Positions 1 to 6,890 are shown, numbered from the stretch's first letter. The stretch is 8,019 nucleotides of DNA from Methylomicrobium sp035916875 (GCF_035916875.1 NZ_JAXUHN010000036.1:1-8019); one strand, 5' to 3'. The notes: generated from the sequence alone by a model not told the origin. Program-made: numbers and translations.

Positions 1-111
1 GTGGAGAAATACATTGCTGCCTACAACACGGGAGCGCAACCTTTCGTTTGGAAGAAACGCGAAGTCGTTGGCAGCCAGATCAAAAATACAATCTCTAACT
101 TATGCAATTAG
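1..111 (+). CDS. IS630-family transposase, C-terminal end (partial, runs off left edge)
   Basis: The first 36 codons are open in frame 1 and end in TAG at 109-111. The peptide begins VEKYIAAYNTGAQPFVWKK and ends SQIKNTISNLCN. The pattern F/YI-x-AYN-x(3)-PFVW-x-K followed by a short helix ending near NLC/RFC is the usual C-terminus of IS630-type DDE transposases, lying after the last catalytic acidic residue. Only the tail is visible, so neither catalytic residues nor intactness can be judged. The GTG at position 1 is an ordinary valine codon, not a start. The right inverted repeat and TA target duplication of the element should lie between 112 and about 170, but no partner end is in view, so the boundary is not called. 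It converges on trhP with a 60-bp gap. Confidence 0.72.
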   Translation: MEKYIAAYNTGAQPFVWKKREVVGSQIKNTISNLCN

Positions 112-171
112 ACACTAGCTTTCTCCCCGATAGAAGGGACTCTTCCTTGCATTGAAAAATTACCTAAAAAT

Positions 172-1512
172 CTAGAAATATCTCGCCACCAGCCCATATC
201 CCGCGTTCGCCGCCGGAAGCGGTATTTTCACTTCATAGCCCGCACCCGGCGCTTCCTGCATTTCCTGCCCGTGCATATCCAGCATCCGTTCAATGACAAT
301 GTCACTGTTACCTTCAGGCAAAATCAGCTCGACCCGGTCGCCGACCGCAAACTTGTTTTTCACCTCGATTTCCGCAAGGCCGGAGACACTGTCGTAAGCG
401 CGGATTTCGCCGCAGAATTGCTGCTGGTGGCTCTTTGAATAGCCGGTAATGTAGTTCTGGTAGTCCTGGGTGTGGTGGCGCTGGTAAAAGCCGTCGGTGT
501 AGCCGCGGTTGGCAAGGTTTTCCAGCACGCCGAGTAGTTCCGGTCGAAACGGACGCCCCGCCAGCGCGTCGTCGATCGCCTGCCGGTAAGTCTGCGCGGT
601 GCGAGCGACGTAATAGTGCGATTTGGTGCGACCTTCGATTTTCAGGCTGTCGATGCCGATCTCGACCAGGCGCTGCACATGCTCGATTGCGCGCAAGTCC
701 TTCGAATTCATGATGTAGGTGCCGTGCTCGTCTTCCATCACCGGCATCAGTTCGCCGGGGCGGTTTTCTTCCTGCAGGAAATAGATGTTGTCGGCCAGAG
801 GGTGGCGTTCGGTGCCGGCGCAGCTGGCGGTGTTCAAGTCGTTCAGCGTCAACGGTACGTTGTCGGACACATAATCGCCCTCGGCGTTTTCATGCGCCGG
901 CATCGTGTCGTATTTCCATCGGCAGGAGTTGGAGCAGGTGCCCTGATTCGGATCGCGGTGGTTGAAATAGCCGGACAAGAGGCAGCGCCCGGAATAGGCG
1001 ATGCAAAGCGCCCCGTGCACGAACACTTCCAGTTCCATGTCCGGGCATTGCTGGCGAATTTCAGCGATTTCGTCCAGCGACAGTTCGCGCGACAGGATGA
1101 TGCGCTCGACACCGACGCTTTGCCAGAATTTGACCGTCGCGTAATTGACGGTATTGGCCTGCACTGAAAGATGCACCGGCATGTCTGGCCAGGTTTCGCG
1201 CACCATCATGATCAGGCCGGGATCGGCCATGATCAGCGCATCGGGCCGCATCGCGACGATAGGCCTGAGGTCGTTGATGAAGGTCTTGACCTTGGCGTTA
1301 TGCGGAATCACATTCGTCGCCAGGAAAAATTTCTTGCCGAGCCGGTGTGCCTCGGCGATGCCGATGCCGAGATTTTCGGCGAGGAAATCGTTGTTGCGCA
1401 CCCGGAGGCTATAGCGAGGTTGCCCGGCATACACCGCGTCGGCGCCGAACGCGAACGCATAGCGCATGTTTTTCAGGGTGCCGGCGGGAGAGAGAAGTTC
1501 GATTTTTTTCAT
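172..1512 (-). CDS. trhP: tRNA U34 hydroxylation protein TrhP (YegQ), peptidase U32 family
   Basis: 446 residues, close to the ~450 of E. coli YegQ. The N-terminus MKKIELLSPAGTLKNMRYAF with GADAVYAG (23-30) is the U32 barrel start. The U32 signature is complete at 162-180 (EVFVHGALCIAYSGRCLLS). Cysteines 170, 177, 193 and 197 are spaced as in family members that bind an iron-sulfur cluster. A C-terminal beta-rich domain begins near FCGEI (367) and ends PLPAANAGYGLVARYF. In E. coli this protein, despite its old 'collagenase-like protease' label, is needed with prephenate for 5-hydroxyuridine at tRNA position 34, the precursor of cmo5U/mcmo5U; it is cytoplasmic and partly redundant with TrhO. 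The ATG at 1512 gives the canonical N-terminus although no clear Shine-Dalgarno precedes it. It is divergent from the lipoprotein at 1774. Family assignment is firm; the reaction is by homology. Confidence 0.93.
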   Translation of the reverse strand: MKKIELLSPAGTLKNMRYAFAFGADAVYAGQPRYSLRVRNNDFLAENLGIGIAEAHRLGKKFFLATNVIPHNAKVKTFINDLRPIVAMRPDALIMADPGLIMMVRETWPDMPVHLSVQANTVNYATVKFWQSVGVERIILSRELSLDEIAEIRQQCPDMELEVFVHGALCIAYSGRCLLSGYFNHRDPNQGTCSNSCRWKYDTMPAHENAEGDYVSDNVPLTLNDLNTASCAGTERHPLADNIYFLQEENRPGELMPVMEDEHGTYIMNSKDLRAIEHVQRLVEIGIDSLKIEGRTKSHYYVARTAQTYRQAIDDALAGRPFRPELLGVLENLANRGYTDGFYQRHHTQDYQNYITGYSKSHQQQFCGEIRAYDSVSGLAEIEVKNKFAVGDRVELILPEGNSDIVIERMLDMHGQEMQEAPGAGYEVKIPLPAANAGYGLVARYF

Positions 1513-1551
1513 TGAGTTAAAACACTATTTAGCAATCGGCTATTTTAACTG

Positions 1552-1576
1552 ATTACCGGATGAATCATCCGGTAAT
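1552..1576. repeat. perfect 11-bp inverted repeat upstream of trhP
   Basis: ATTACCGGATG (1552-1562), a 3-nt loop AAT, then CATCCGGTAAT (1566-1576) form a perfect dyad. It sits 39 bp upstream of the trhP start, in the divergent region. There is no T-run on either side, which argues against an intrinsic terminator. It could be an operator for trhP or a leader hairpin in its mRNA. Function is not known. Confidence 0.6.
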
Positions 1577-1683
1577 TGTAAGTAATTGATGCTGCGTCTG
1601 CACGGCCGCGCGTCGATCCGGGCAATCATCTGGAGGCTTTGAGCACGCCGAGAAGATTGAATTCCGGGTCGGTCAACGGTCTC

Positions 1684-1712
1684 TTGTTTTTAGAATAAAC
1701 AAAGAGTCTAAT
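1684..1712 (+). promoter_or_regulatory. putative sigma70 promoter for the DUF4410 lipoprotein
   Basis: TTGTTT (1684-1689), a 17-nt spacer and TCTAAT (1707-1712, 5/6 matches to the -10 consensus). Transcription would start near 1719, giving a ~55-nt leader to the ATG at 1774. That is a reason to prefer 1774 over the in-frame ATG at 1720, which would be leaderless. The spacer overlaps an imperfect dyad (CTCTTGTTT at 1681-1689 with AAACAAAGAG at 1697-1706, one bulged A), a possible regulator site. The -35 is weak (3/6). Confidence 0.4.
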
Positions 1713-1773
1713 TTACAAGATGCCGGGCAAGTTTTTTTATGTTCTTTACAAGACAATATCAGGGGTAAGTATT

Positions 1774-2499
1774 ATGCATGTAACAAAATCATTTAAATGG
1801 CTGGCTGCATCAACTTTCTTGTTGATGGGAGGGTGCGCCCAAACGAACGTTCGGACGTCGAATGAAATCGCGAACTCCGGCCTTCCCAGACCGCAGCAAG
1901 TGCTCGTCTATAACTTTGCGGTAAGTCCTGAAGATATCAAGCAAAACGCAAGTTTTTTTGCGAAGTTGGGTAGAAACATGAGCGATTCTAACCAGACTGC
2001 GGAGCAAATACAGTTAGGCCGCGAGGTGGCCGATGCGCTGGCGACCGAACTGACGCAAAAAATTGCCGATATGGGCTTAAATTCGAGGCGCGCGACTGAT
2101 AATGTGCCGGTTGCTCCAGGCTCAGTACTGATTACCGGTCATTTCATCAACATTGACGAAGGCAACCGTCTTCGCCGTAACGTCATCGGGCTCGGTTCGG
2201 GGCAGTCCTCGTTAGATGCGGAGGTGCGTCTATTGGCGCCGGGCCCATCCGGTTATACCGACTTGGCGGTGTTTGAAGCCCATGCAGATAGCGGCAGAAT
2301 GCCAGGCGCCGCAGTTACGGGACCTGCGGGTGCGGCGGCCGGCGCGGAAACAGCCGCCGTTATTGGAGCAAACGTAGCAATCGGCGGCGTCAAGTCTTAC
2401 AAGTCGGCATCCGCGCAGCAGGCGCAAAAAATGGCCGAGAAGATTGCGGAACAGCTTAATCAGTATTTTGCCCAGCAAGGCTGGCTTAATCCGTACTAA
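1774..2499 (+). CDS. DUF4410-type outer-membrane lipoprotein
   Basis: 241 residues from the ATG at 1774, preceded by AGGGG at 1761-1765 with an 8-nt gap. The reading frame stays open 18 codons further up, but that start lacks a ribosome site and would bury the signal peptide. Residues 1-20 form a lipoprotein signal peptide (basic K5/K8, hydrophobic LAASTFLLMGG) with the acylated cysteine at 21 in LMGGC. Residue 22 is Ala rather than Asp, so outer-membrane sorting is expected. After a polar N-terminal part comes the family-like core: EVADALATELTQKIADMG, then GSVLITGHFINIDEGN (116-131) and RRNVIGLGSGQSSLDAEVRL (134-153). A Gly/Ala-rich, glycine-zipper-like stretch spans about 177-206, and a charged helix with a QQGWLNPY tail ends the protein. 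This matches DUF4410 lipoproteins, whose molecular role is unknown; the glycine-rich segment suggests close membrane contact. The first of two lipoprotein genes in the same direction. Confidence 0.8.
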   Translation: MHVTKSFKWLAASTFLLMGGCAQTNVRTSNEIANSGLPRPQQVLVYNFAVSPEDIKQNASFFAKLGRNMSDSNQTAEQIQLGREVADALATELTQKIADMGLNSRRATDNVPVAPGSVLITGHFINIDEGNRLRRNVIGLGSGQSSLDAEVRLLAPGPSGYTDLAVFEAHADSGRMPGAAVTGPAGAAAGAETAAVIGANVAIGGVKSYKSASAQQAQKMAEKIAEQLNQYFAQQGWLNPY

Positions 2500-2598
2500 A
2501 GGCAATACGCATCGCCTAAGCCACAGCGACCAGATTAAAATTGATCAGGTGTTGAGGGATGGCTCTTAATACGACCCTATTTTATTCGGGAGATAATT

Positions 2599-3057
2599 AT
2601 GTATTCGAATTCAGGACACTTTAACCTTAATCTTTTCAATGCTGCGATTGTGTTGCTTCCTCTGGTTGTTACCGGCTGTTCTTTCTCGGATAGCTCGGGG
2701 AGCATTTCCGACAGTGTGGGGAGCGTATCAGATTCATCAGGCTCTAGCAGTGAATCTTCAAAGTCGAATAAAGAAAAGAAATACGATAATGAAGTGTCCG
2801 ACTATACGACGGCTTATGTGAAATCCTCCCATGCGGCGGCTGATTACAATGCCTATCTGAAAGGCATTAGCGACATTGCCGCCAAGAGAGGCATCGTTAA
2901 CTGGGATCAGGAACCCAAGACCTACATAGCAATCGGCAAAGGCTTGAAGAAAGCCGGGATCGAAGGTGTCGCTTACGAAACCTATAGAAAGAATTTTGCT
3001 AATTCCGATGCGGAGAAGATGAAAAATATCCAAAAAGGTTACGAGTCGGAAAAATAA
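2599..3057 (+). CDS. small serine-rich putative lipoprotein
   Basis: 152 residues. The ATG at 2599 has GGGAG ending 6 nt before it. A signal peptide (hydrophobic AAIVLLPLVV) ends in the lipobox LVVTGC, with the lipidated cysteine at 27. Residues 28-56 are a low-complexity Ser/Asp/Gly linker built from SDS/GSxSDS units, a typical flexible tether. Residues 57-65 are charged (KSNKEKKYDNE), followed by a compact domain at 66-152: VSDYTTAYVKSS, ADYNAYLKGISDIAAKRGI, NWDQEPKTYIAIGKGLKKAGI. This layout (DYTxAY ... RGIxxW ... TYxxIGxGLxxAG) resembles small putative lipoproteins seen in gammaproteobacteria; no function is known to me. It lies 99 bp after the DUF4410 gene and 53 bp before the exported GH/NC protein, all in one direction, so co-transcription with the latter is possible. 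Confidence 0.78.
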   Translation: MYSNSGHFNLNLFNAAIVLLPLVVTGCSFSDSSGSISDSVGSVSDSSGSSSESSKSNKEKKYDNEVSDYTTAYVKSSHAAADYNAYLKGISDIAAKRGIVNWDQEPKTYIAIGKGLKKAGIEGVAYETYRKNFANSDAEKMKNIQKGYESEK

Positions 3058-3110
3058 CCTGCTTACAGACTCTTTGAAGATTAAGTCTCATCAGGCCCGC
3101 CTTCAATATC

Positions 3111-5078
3111 ATGACACGCTCGAGTTTGCAGACAATCGGCGTTCATACGGTGATGGCGGCCTTGGTGATGCTGTCGTCCCCGGCTGGCGCGGCCACCTTT
3201 AATTACCTTTATATAGAAGCCAGCGAAGGGAATTCGAGCGGGGGACATACCGCAATTCAGTTCGATGATGACATATATCACTATCAACATGTCGATTCCG
3301 GCCTGATTCGCCTATTCAGACAAGAAAAAAACGATTTTCATTTTTTATACCGGTATTTGCAGAATCGCCCGATCCATCTAAGCCGGATCGAGGTGAGCGA
3401 GGATACCTTCGATCTGCTGAAAGACCAATTCACATGGCAGTTTTTGACGCAGGAAAGGCAGTTCAAATGGCTTAACGATCTGAATAGGGAGAGGATTTTT
3501 ATCCGGCGCTTGTTGCAGAAAGCAAACGACGGTCAGTCCATTACCGACGGCGATGCGGCTTCGGTTTTGCGCTTAAAAGGCGTCGGGCTGTTTTATCCGG
3601 AACCGGGCCATCAGCCTCAACCCACAGAAAGCGTGTTTTCCAGGCAGCAATCGCTAAACATTCGACGTTTGCGCCAAAAAATCGAGCAGCACTATGGATC
3701 TGACTTTTTGCATCGCCGGCGTGAACAGCTCGAATCGCAAATCCAAGCATTGGCCCCTACCCTTTGGCCCACCATAAATTCGGATTTGGCAGGTGAAAAA
3801 TTTCCTGCTTCCCTCTATTCCTTCACAGAAAAATACTCGGACACCCTAACCGCATTATTTGCGATTATAGCCCTGATCAATGCGCCGCCGTTGCAAGCCG
3901 ATGCGCTCTTGCAGACGGATCCGCCAACCTTCAAAATTTCCGTAGCGGAAAGACGGGGGTTGCGGCAGTTACGGAATGATCTGGAAACCGGCCTTGTCAA
4001 AGCGGTCTATTCAAACCGGCCGGACTGGGGCTATGCCGTTTTAGTCAATCTGGCCCGGTATCTCGCGATCGACGCGACATTGCAGTCCGGCCATTGGTTT
4101 TTTATTGACGATTTTGCCGACAACAGCGAATGGGTCAAGCCAGAGCAGTACCTTGAACATCAGGCTCAGATACGGATTCTGATTCGCGACGCACGGATGG
4201 CGCTGCATCGAATCCGCCAATCAGCCCAATCCCGCCAACGGTTGAGCGAAGCCGAATACAGCCAAATCGAAATGGCGGCCAACCGTTATATAGAACTGCT
4301 TAAGAGCGAACAGCATCGTGATTTCCGCTATACCGGCGAGAAAGCCCTGCCCTCCAAAAGCATCGCTTTTCCGGATAGTCCGCTTCCGAATCTGACCAAC
4401 AAACAATTAATAACGGCACTTTCAGCCCTGGATAACGGTGAAAAGAGCCTGTTTGAAACCATGAAACAGCGCTATCGCTATGACCTGATCGGCCGCAATT
4501 GCGTCACCGAACTGTTTAGAACGATCGACCAGGCTTTATTAGCACCCTATCGTTCCGGAGACAAACTTTCAGACCCTAACGTATTGGTTATGAAAGAATC
4601 CGAAAAACGTTTGGGCGGCTATGTTGAAATACCCTACAACTTCATTCCTTTTGTCTCTTACCGATCGGTTCTGGATCGTTACCATGTCACGCAGAACCGT
4701 GATCTGGAGTCTTACCGGGGTCTCGAGCTGGCAAAACTCAAGGCTCGACAAAATAATCTGATCGCGGCGTTGAGGGAATCGAATGTTGTGAGCAGCCATT
4801 TGTACAGGTACAATCCCGACGACGCGTTATTCGTGTTTTTTACCGACGACAATGTGCTGTTGAGGCCCTTGTTCGGAGCGGTTAACACCGCTGCCGGAAT
4901 CGGCCAAAGCATTTATGGCCTGTTCAGCTGGCCCCTGGATTCGGGAAAAAATTTGCGATCGGGCGCGACCGGTATTTTAATGAGCCTGCCTGAATTATTT
5001 TTTTTCAATATGCGCAAAGGCAGTTACAAGTATTTGTCCTTCAATCAATTGTCCCAGACAGACTTGCCGGACGAGTGA
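3111..5078 (+). CDS. exported DUF4105/Lnb-like protein with permuted cysteine-hydrolase signature
   Basis: 655 residues. A signal peptide (1-27, hydrophobic VMAALVMLSSPAGA) has a likely SPase I site after AGA, so the protein should be periplasmic or outer-membrane associated. Right after it comes NYLYIEASEGNSSGGHTAIQ, with the GH motif at 45-46. A second block at 79-124 (RYLQNRPIHLSRIEVSEDTF and onward) also looks family-conserved. The matching NC motif is far downstream in YDLIGRNCVTELF (Cys464). His first and NC later is the order of circularly permuted NlpC/P60-type hydrolases and acyltransferases, and the opening resembles the DUF4105 (Lnb N-terminal) domain. The ~340 residues between are largely helical and charged. 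The C-terminus (about 585-635) is hydrophobic. The ribosome site at 3111 is poor; the next ATG (3153) would leave too short a signal. Substrate is unknown; lipoprotein genes lie upstream. Confidence 0.66.
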   Translation: MTRSSLQTIGVHTVMAALVMLSSPAGAATFNYLYIEASEGNSSGGHTAIQFDDDIYHYQHVDSGLIRLFRQEKNDFHFLYRYLQNRPIHLSRIEVSEDTFDLLKDQFTWQFLTQERQFKWLNDLNRERIFIRRLLQKANDGQSITDGDAASVLRLKGVGLFYPEPGHQPQPTESVFSRQQSLNIRRLRQKIEQHYGSDFLHRRREQLESQIQALAPTLWPTINSDLAGEKFPASLYSFTEKYSDTLTALFAIIALINAPPLQADALLQTDPPTFKISVAERRGLRQLRNDLETGLVKAVYSNRPDWGYAVLVNLARYLAIDATLQSGHWFFIDDFADNSEWVKPEQYLEHQAQIRILIRDARMALHRIRQSAQSRQRLSEAEYSQIEMAANRYIELLKSEQHRDFRYTGEKALPSKSIAFPDSPLPNLTNKQLITALSALDNGEKSLFETMKQRYRYDLIGRNCVTELFRTIDQALLAPYRSGDKLSDPNVLVMKESEKRLGGYVEIPYNFIPFVSYRSVLDRYHVTQNRDLESYRGLELAKLKARQNNLIAALRESNVVSSHLYRYNPDDALFVFFTDDNVLLRPLFGAVNTAAGIGQSIYGLFSWPLDSGKNLRSGATGILMSLPELFFFNMRKGSYKYLSFNQLSQTDLPDE

Positions 5079-5087
5079 CAGGCTTTA

Positions 5088-5306
5088 TTGCGTGTGTTCC
5101 GATTTATTATCGGCGGTGTGCAGGGAGCGGGTTTACCGGCTTTGTTCTGTTTTCTTCTAGCGGTGTTGCTGGTCGGTACGTCCCTGGTCTGGATTCCGAC
5201 AACTATTTGGCTGAGCTACCATGGCAATGTGGGTTGGGCGGTTTTTACCGTCGTTTGGAGTATCCTTATTAATGCAAAGTGGTCAGCGCGGAATAGACCG
5301 GTTTAG
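5088..5306 (+). pseudogene. decayed fragment of an AI-2E/PerM-family transporter
   Basis: A 72-codon frame opening with TTG at 5088 (9 nt after the preceding stop) and ending TAG at 5304-5306. The peptide FIIGGVQGAGLPALF ... LLVGTSLVWIPTTIWL ... GNVGWAVFTVVWSILI matches in order the late conserved region of AI-2E/PerM (PF01594-type) membrane proteins: VQG, GLPA, (IP)xxGTxLVWxPAAxWL, a turn, then W..LVxxxxDNxLRP. Intact members are about 340-370 residues with eight membrane helices. Here only the last few remain, residues between VQG and GLPA and around the usual LIP are missing, and the frame ends where DNxLRP should continue (NAKWSARNRPV). I infer an eroded remnant. The alternative, a short two-helix protein translationally coupled to the gene before it, is less likely given the missing conserved positions. 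Confidence 0.55.
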
Positions 5307-5322
5307 CCCAGCCTTTCCTCTT

Positions 5323-5353
5323 TTGTGAATTAGGAGCTTACAACTGCTATAGT
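5323..5353 (+). promoter_or_regulatory. putative extended -10 promoter for the DUF1993 gene
   Basis: TGCTATAGT at 5345-5353 is an extended -10 (TGn plus TATAGT, 5/6). A TTGTGA at 5323-5328 could serve as a -35, but the spacer is 19 nt. The predicted start is near 5360, about 30 nt before the ATG at 5390, leaving room for the GGAG ribosome site at 5379-5382. Confidence 0.45.
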
Positions 5354-5389
5354 TACACTCCTTCTCGTCCTAATTAACGGAGTTTCATC

Positions 5390-5896
5390 ATGCAAATTTC
5401 GATGTATCAAGCCTCTGTCCCAGTATTCGTCCGTATGCTGGATAATTTATCGAAAATACTTGAACTGGCTGTTCAGTACGCCGATGAGAAAAAAATCGAT
5501 CCGGCCGTGCTGATCAATGCGCGCCTAGCGCCCGATATGTATCCTCTGTCCCGGCAGGTGCAAATCGCCACCGATATGGCGAAAGGCTGCGCCGCGCGTC
5601 TTGCCGGTTTGGAAGTACCCGCCTATGAAGATAACGAAGCCACCTTTCAGGAGTTGCTGGCGCGCATCGCCAAAACCGTCGCGTTTGTCCAAAGCGTCAG
5701 CCCCGCAAAAATTGACGGCAGCGAAGAAAAGACAGTGACACTCAAATTGCGCAACCAGGAAGTGAGTTTTTTGGGCCAACCCTATCTTCTTCATTTCGTG
5801 CTGCCCAATTTTTATTTTCATATTACGACCGCTTATGCGATTTTGCGGCATAACGGCTTGGCGATCGGCAAAAAAGATTTCATTGGCGGCCTTTAG
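5390..5896 (+). CDS. DUF1993 domain-containing protein
   Basis: 168 residues, the usual full length for this family. The ATG at 5390 has GGAG at 5379-5382 with a 7-nt gap. The opening MQISMYQASVPVFVRMLDNL, the central PDMYPLSRQVQIATDMAKG (48-66) with LAGLEVP (71-77), and the C-terminus LPNFYFHITTAYAILRHNG followed by LAIGKKDFIG are all diagnostic of DUF1993. The family is predicted to be an all-helical, DinB-like four-helix bundle in the cytoplasm; H144 and H154 lie in the conserved C-terminal helix where DinB-like proteins often bind metal, but metal use is not established. No signal peptide or membrane segment. It has its own promoter and is separated from the transporter remnant by 83 bp, so it appears monocistronic. 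It converges on the cytochrome gene. Confidence 0.88.
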   Translation: MQISMYQASVPVFVRMLDNLSKILELAVQYADEKKIDPAVLINARLAPDMYPLSRQVQIATDMAKGCAARLAGLEVPAYEDNEATFQELLARIAKTVAFVQSVSPAKIDGSEEKTVTLKLRNQEVSFLGQPYLLHFVLPNFYFHITTAYAILRHNGLAIGKKDFIGGL

Positions 5897-5937
5897 ACCG
5901 GCGCGGTTAAGTTACGCCATCCGGTCGGAATAACCGG
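5896..5937. terminator. possible structured region between convergent genes
   Basis: GACCGG (5896-5901) pairs with CCGGTC (5921-5926), with an inner GCG/CGC pair. An alternative CCGGT (5921-5925)/ACCGG (5933-5937) hairpin shares the same arm. It begins at the DUF1993 stop codon and lies before the convergent cytochrome stop at 5984, where a bidirectional terminator would be expected. Neither strand has a good T-run after the stems, so intrinsic termination is doubtful. Confidence 0.25.
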
Positions 5938-5983
5938 AAATCGCATACGGATGCCTGACTTCCTTCGGCAGCGCACTCTACGG

Positions 5984-6817
5984 TTATTTTGTTGCGCATG
6001 ATCCCGGAGTTTCGGCTTTCATCGCCTTCAAATAGTCCACGATACGCTCGATGATTTGCCGGCGCTCCTGCGCCGGCAACATGCGTCCTAAGGCTGGCAT
6101 GGTCGTACCGGGCTTCAAGCGGCTCGGCGATTCTATCCAGGCTTGCAAATCGGCATCCTGCCAGCGGCAGGCGGCCCGGAGCAAATCCAGCGGATATTTT
6201 TTACCGCCGATGCCGCGAATGTTATGGCAAGTCAGACAGTATTCCTGCGTCTCTTCCAGACCCTGTTCAAGATTTTTGGCAACGCTGCGCGGACGCAAGG
6301 CCCGGTCTTCGGTTTTGCTGTGCAACTCGATCGCGGTAATCTGGTAGGGCCAGCCGTAAGCGCCCTGACGCAGCAGTTCCGGCGCGCCGAGATTGTCCCA
6401 AATCAAATAATAAGGACCGAGAGCGATTTGTTTCTCGTTTTGACCGATGTTATCGACCGTGAATGGGGCGCCGTCGGTCCGCGCAAAGGCCAGAAAGGCG
6501 CGGTATTGCTTTAGCTTCGAGCCGGCGACGACCGAACGGTAGCCATCCTTCGCGAAAAAATCAATCTCCGCGCTTTCCGACAGCCAGTGCTCGCCAAACC
6601 AGTGTGTCAAAAGCGCATCGACAGGCAGCGCCGTATAATCGGTCAGTGTGCGCCGTTCGTTCGTCGATGCGTGCGGCTCAACGACGGTAATTTTGCGGCT
6701 CGAAAGGTTGTACTTGGCGGACAAAGCGGCCGGTGACGGTAATTCAACGGCCAAAGCCTGTCCGGCAAGGATGATGATAAGAGCGGCCGGAAGGATGAAT
6801 TTGCAAAGGTAAGCCAT
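5984..6817 (-). CDS. secreted monohaem cytochrome c with an extra N-terminal domain
   Basis: 277 residues from the ATG at 6817. The frame stays open 40 codons further upstream to 6937, but that extension would place the signal peptide internally and would start above the likely promoter. Residues 1-23 (MAYLCKFILPAALIIILAGQ, then ALA) are a Sec signal, cleaved before VELPSP. The C-terminal third is a class-I-like cytochrome c: haem motif CLTCH at 194-198, axial methionine candidate M240 in GTTMPAL, and a final helix RRQIIERIVDYLKAMK. The region 28-165 is a separate domain with DGYRSVVAGSKLKQYRAFLA (91-110) and LGPYYLIWDN (133-142), reminiscent of molybdopterin-oxidoreductase-fold domains but lacking any cofactor ligand I can identify. 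Likely a periplasmic electron carrier or a partner of a redox enzyme; the partner is not nearby. No strong ribosome site is visible. Confidence 0.75.
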   Translation of the reverse strand: MAYLCKFILPAALIIILAGQALAVELPSPAALSAKYNLSSRKITVVEPHASTNERRTLTDYTALPVDALLTHWFGEHWLSESAEIDFFAKDGYRSVVAGSKLKQYRAFLAFARTDGAPFTVDNIGQNEKQIALGPYYLIWDNLGAPELLRQGAYGWPYQITAIELHSKTEDRALRPRSVAKNLEQGLEETQEYCLTCHNIRGIGGKKYPLDLLRAACRWQDADLQAWIESPSRLKPGTTMPALGRMLPAQERRQIIERIVDYLKAMKAETPGSCATK

Positions 6818-6850
6818 GGGGATAAGCGCTCGGGAAAGTCGATTGTTTCG

Positions 6851-6859
6851 ATTGTAGCA
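6851..6859 (-). promoter_or_regulatory. putative extended -10 promoter for the cytochrome c gene
   Basis: Read on the minus strand, 6859-6851 is TGCTACAAT: an extended -10 with TACAAT (5/6). The predicted start is near 6844, about 27 nt before the ATG at 6817. No good -35 is found at 16-18 nt (a TTGCGA lies 22 nt away), so an activator or the TGn element would be needed. This supports the 6817 start. Confidence 0.4.
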
Positions 6860-6860
6860 G

Positions 6861-6890
6861 GCAAACCCGATGCAGCGGTCGCAAACCCGA
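6861..6890. repeat. GCAAACCCGA direct repeat upstream of the cytochrome promoter
   Basis: GCAAACCCGA occurs at 6861-6870 and again at 6881-6890, a 20-bp centre-to-centre spacing of about two helical turns, directly upstream of the putative -10. Two same-face half-sites at roughly -17 to -46 are typical of a regulator site. The regulator is unknown. Confidence 0.4.

Noticed and set aside
112..171. An intrinsic terminator between the IS630 gene and trhP
   Set aside because: Only 4-bp stems could be found and no T-run follows them.
616..1515. Several open plus-strand and alternative minus-strand frames inside trhP
   Set aside because: They are GC-skewed shadows of a clearly conserved U32 gene, with arginine/alanine/histidine-rich translations and no ribosome sites.
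1720..1773. An 18-residue upstream extension of the DUF4410 lipoprotein
   Set aside because: The ATG at 1720 has no ribosome site and the extension spoils the lipoprotein signal; 1774 has AGGGG at good spacing.
5075..5272. A 65-residue frame overlapping the end of the exported-protein gene
   Set aside because: The alternative frame at 5088-5306 carries clear AI-2E family similarity over the same bases; this one is its shadow.
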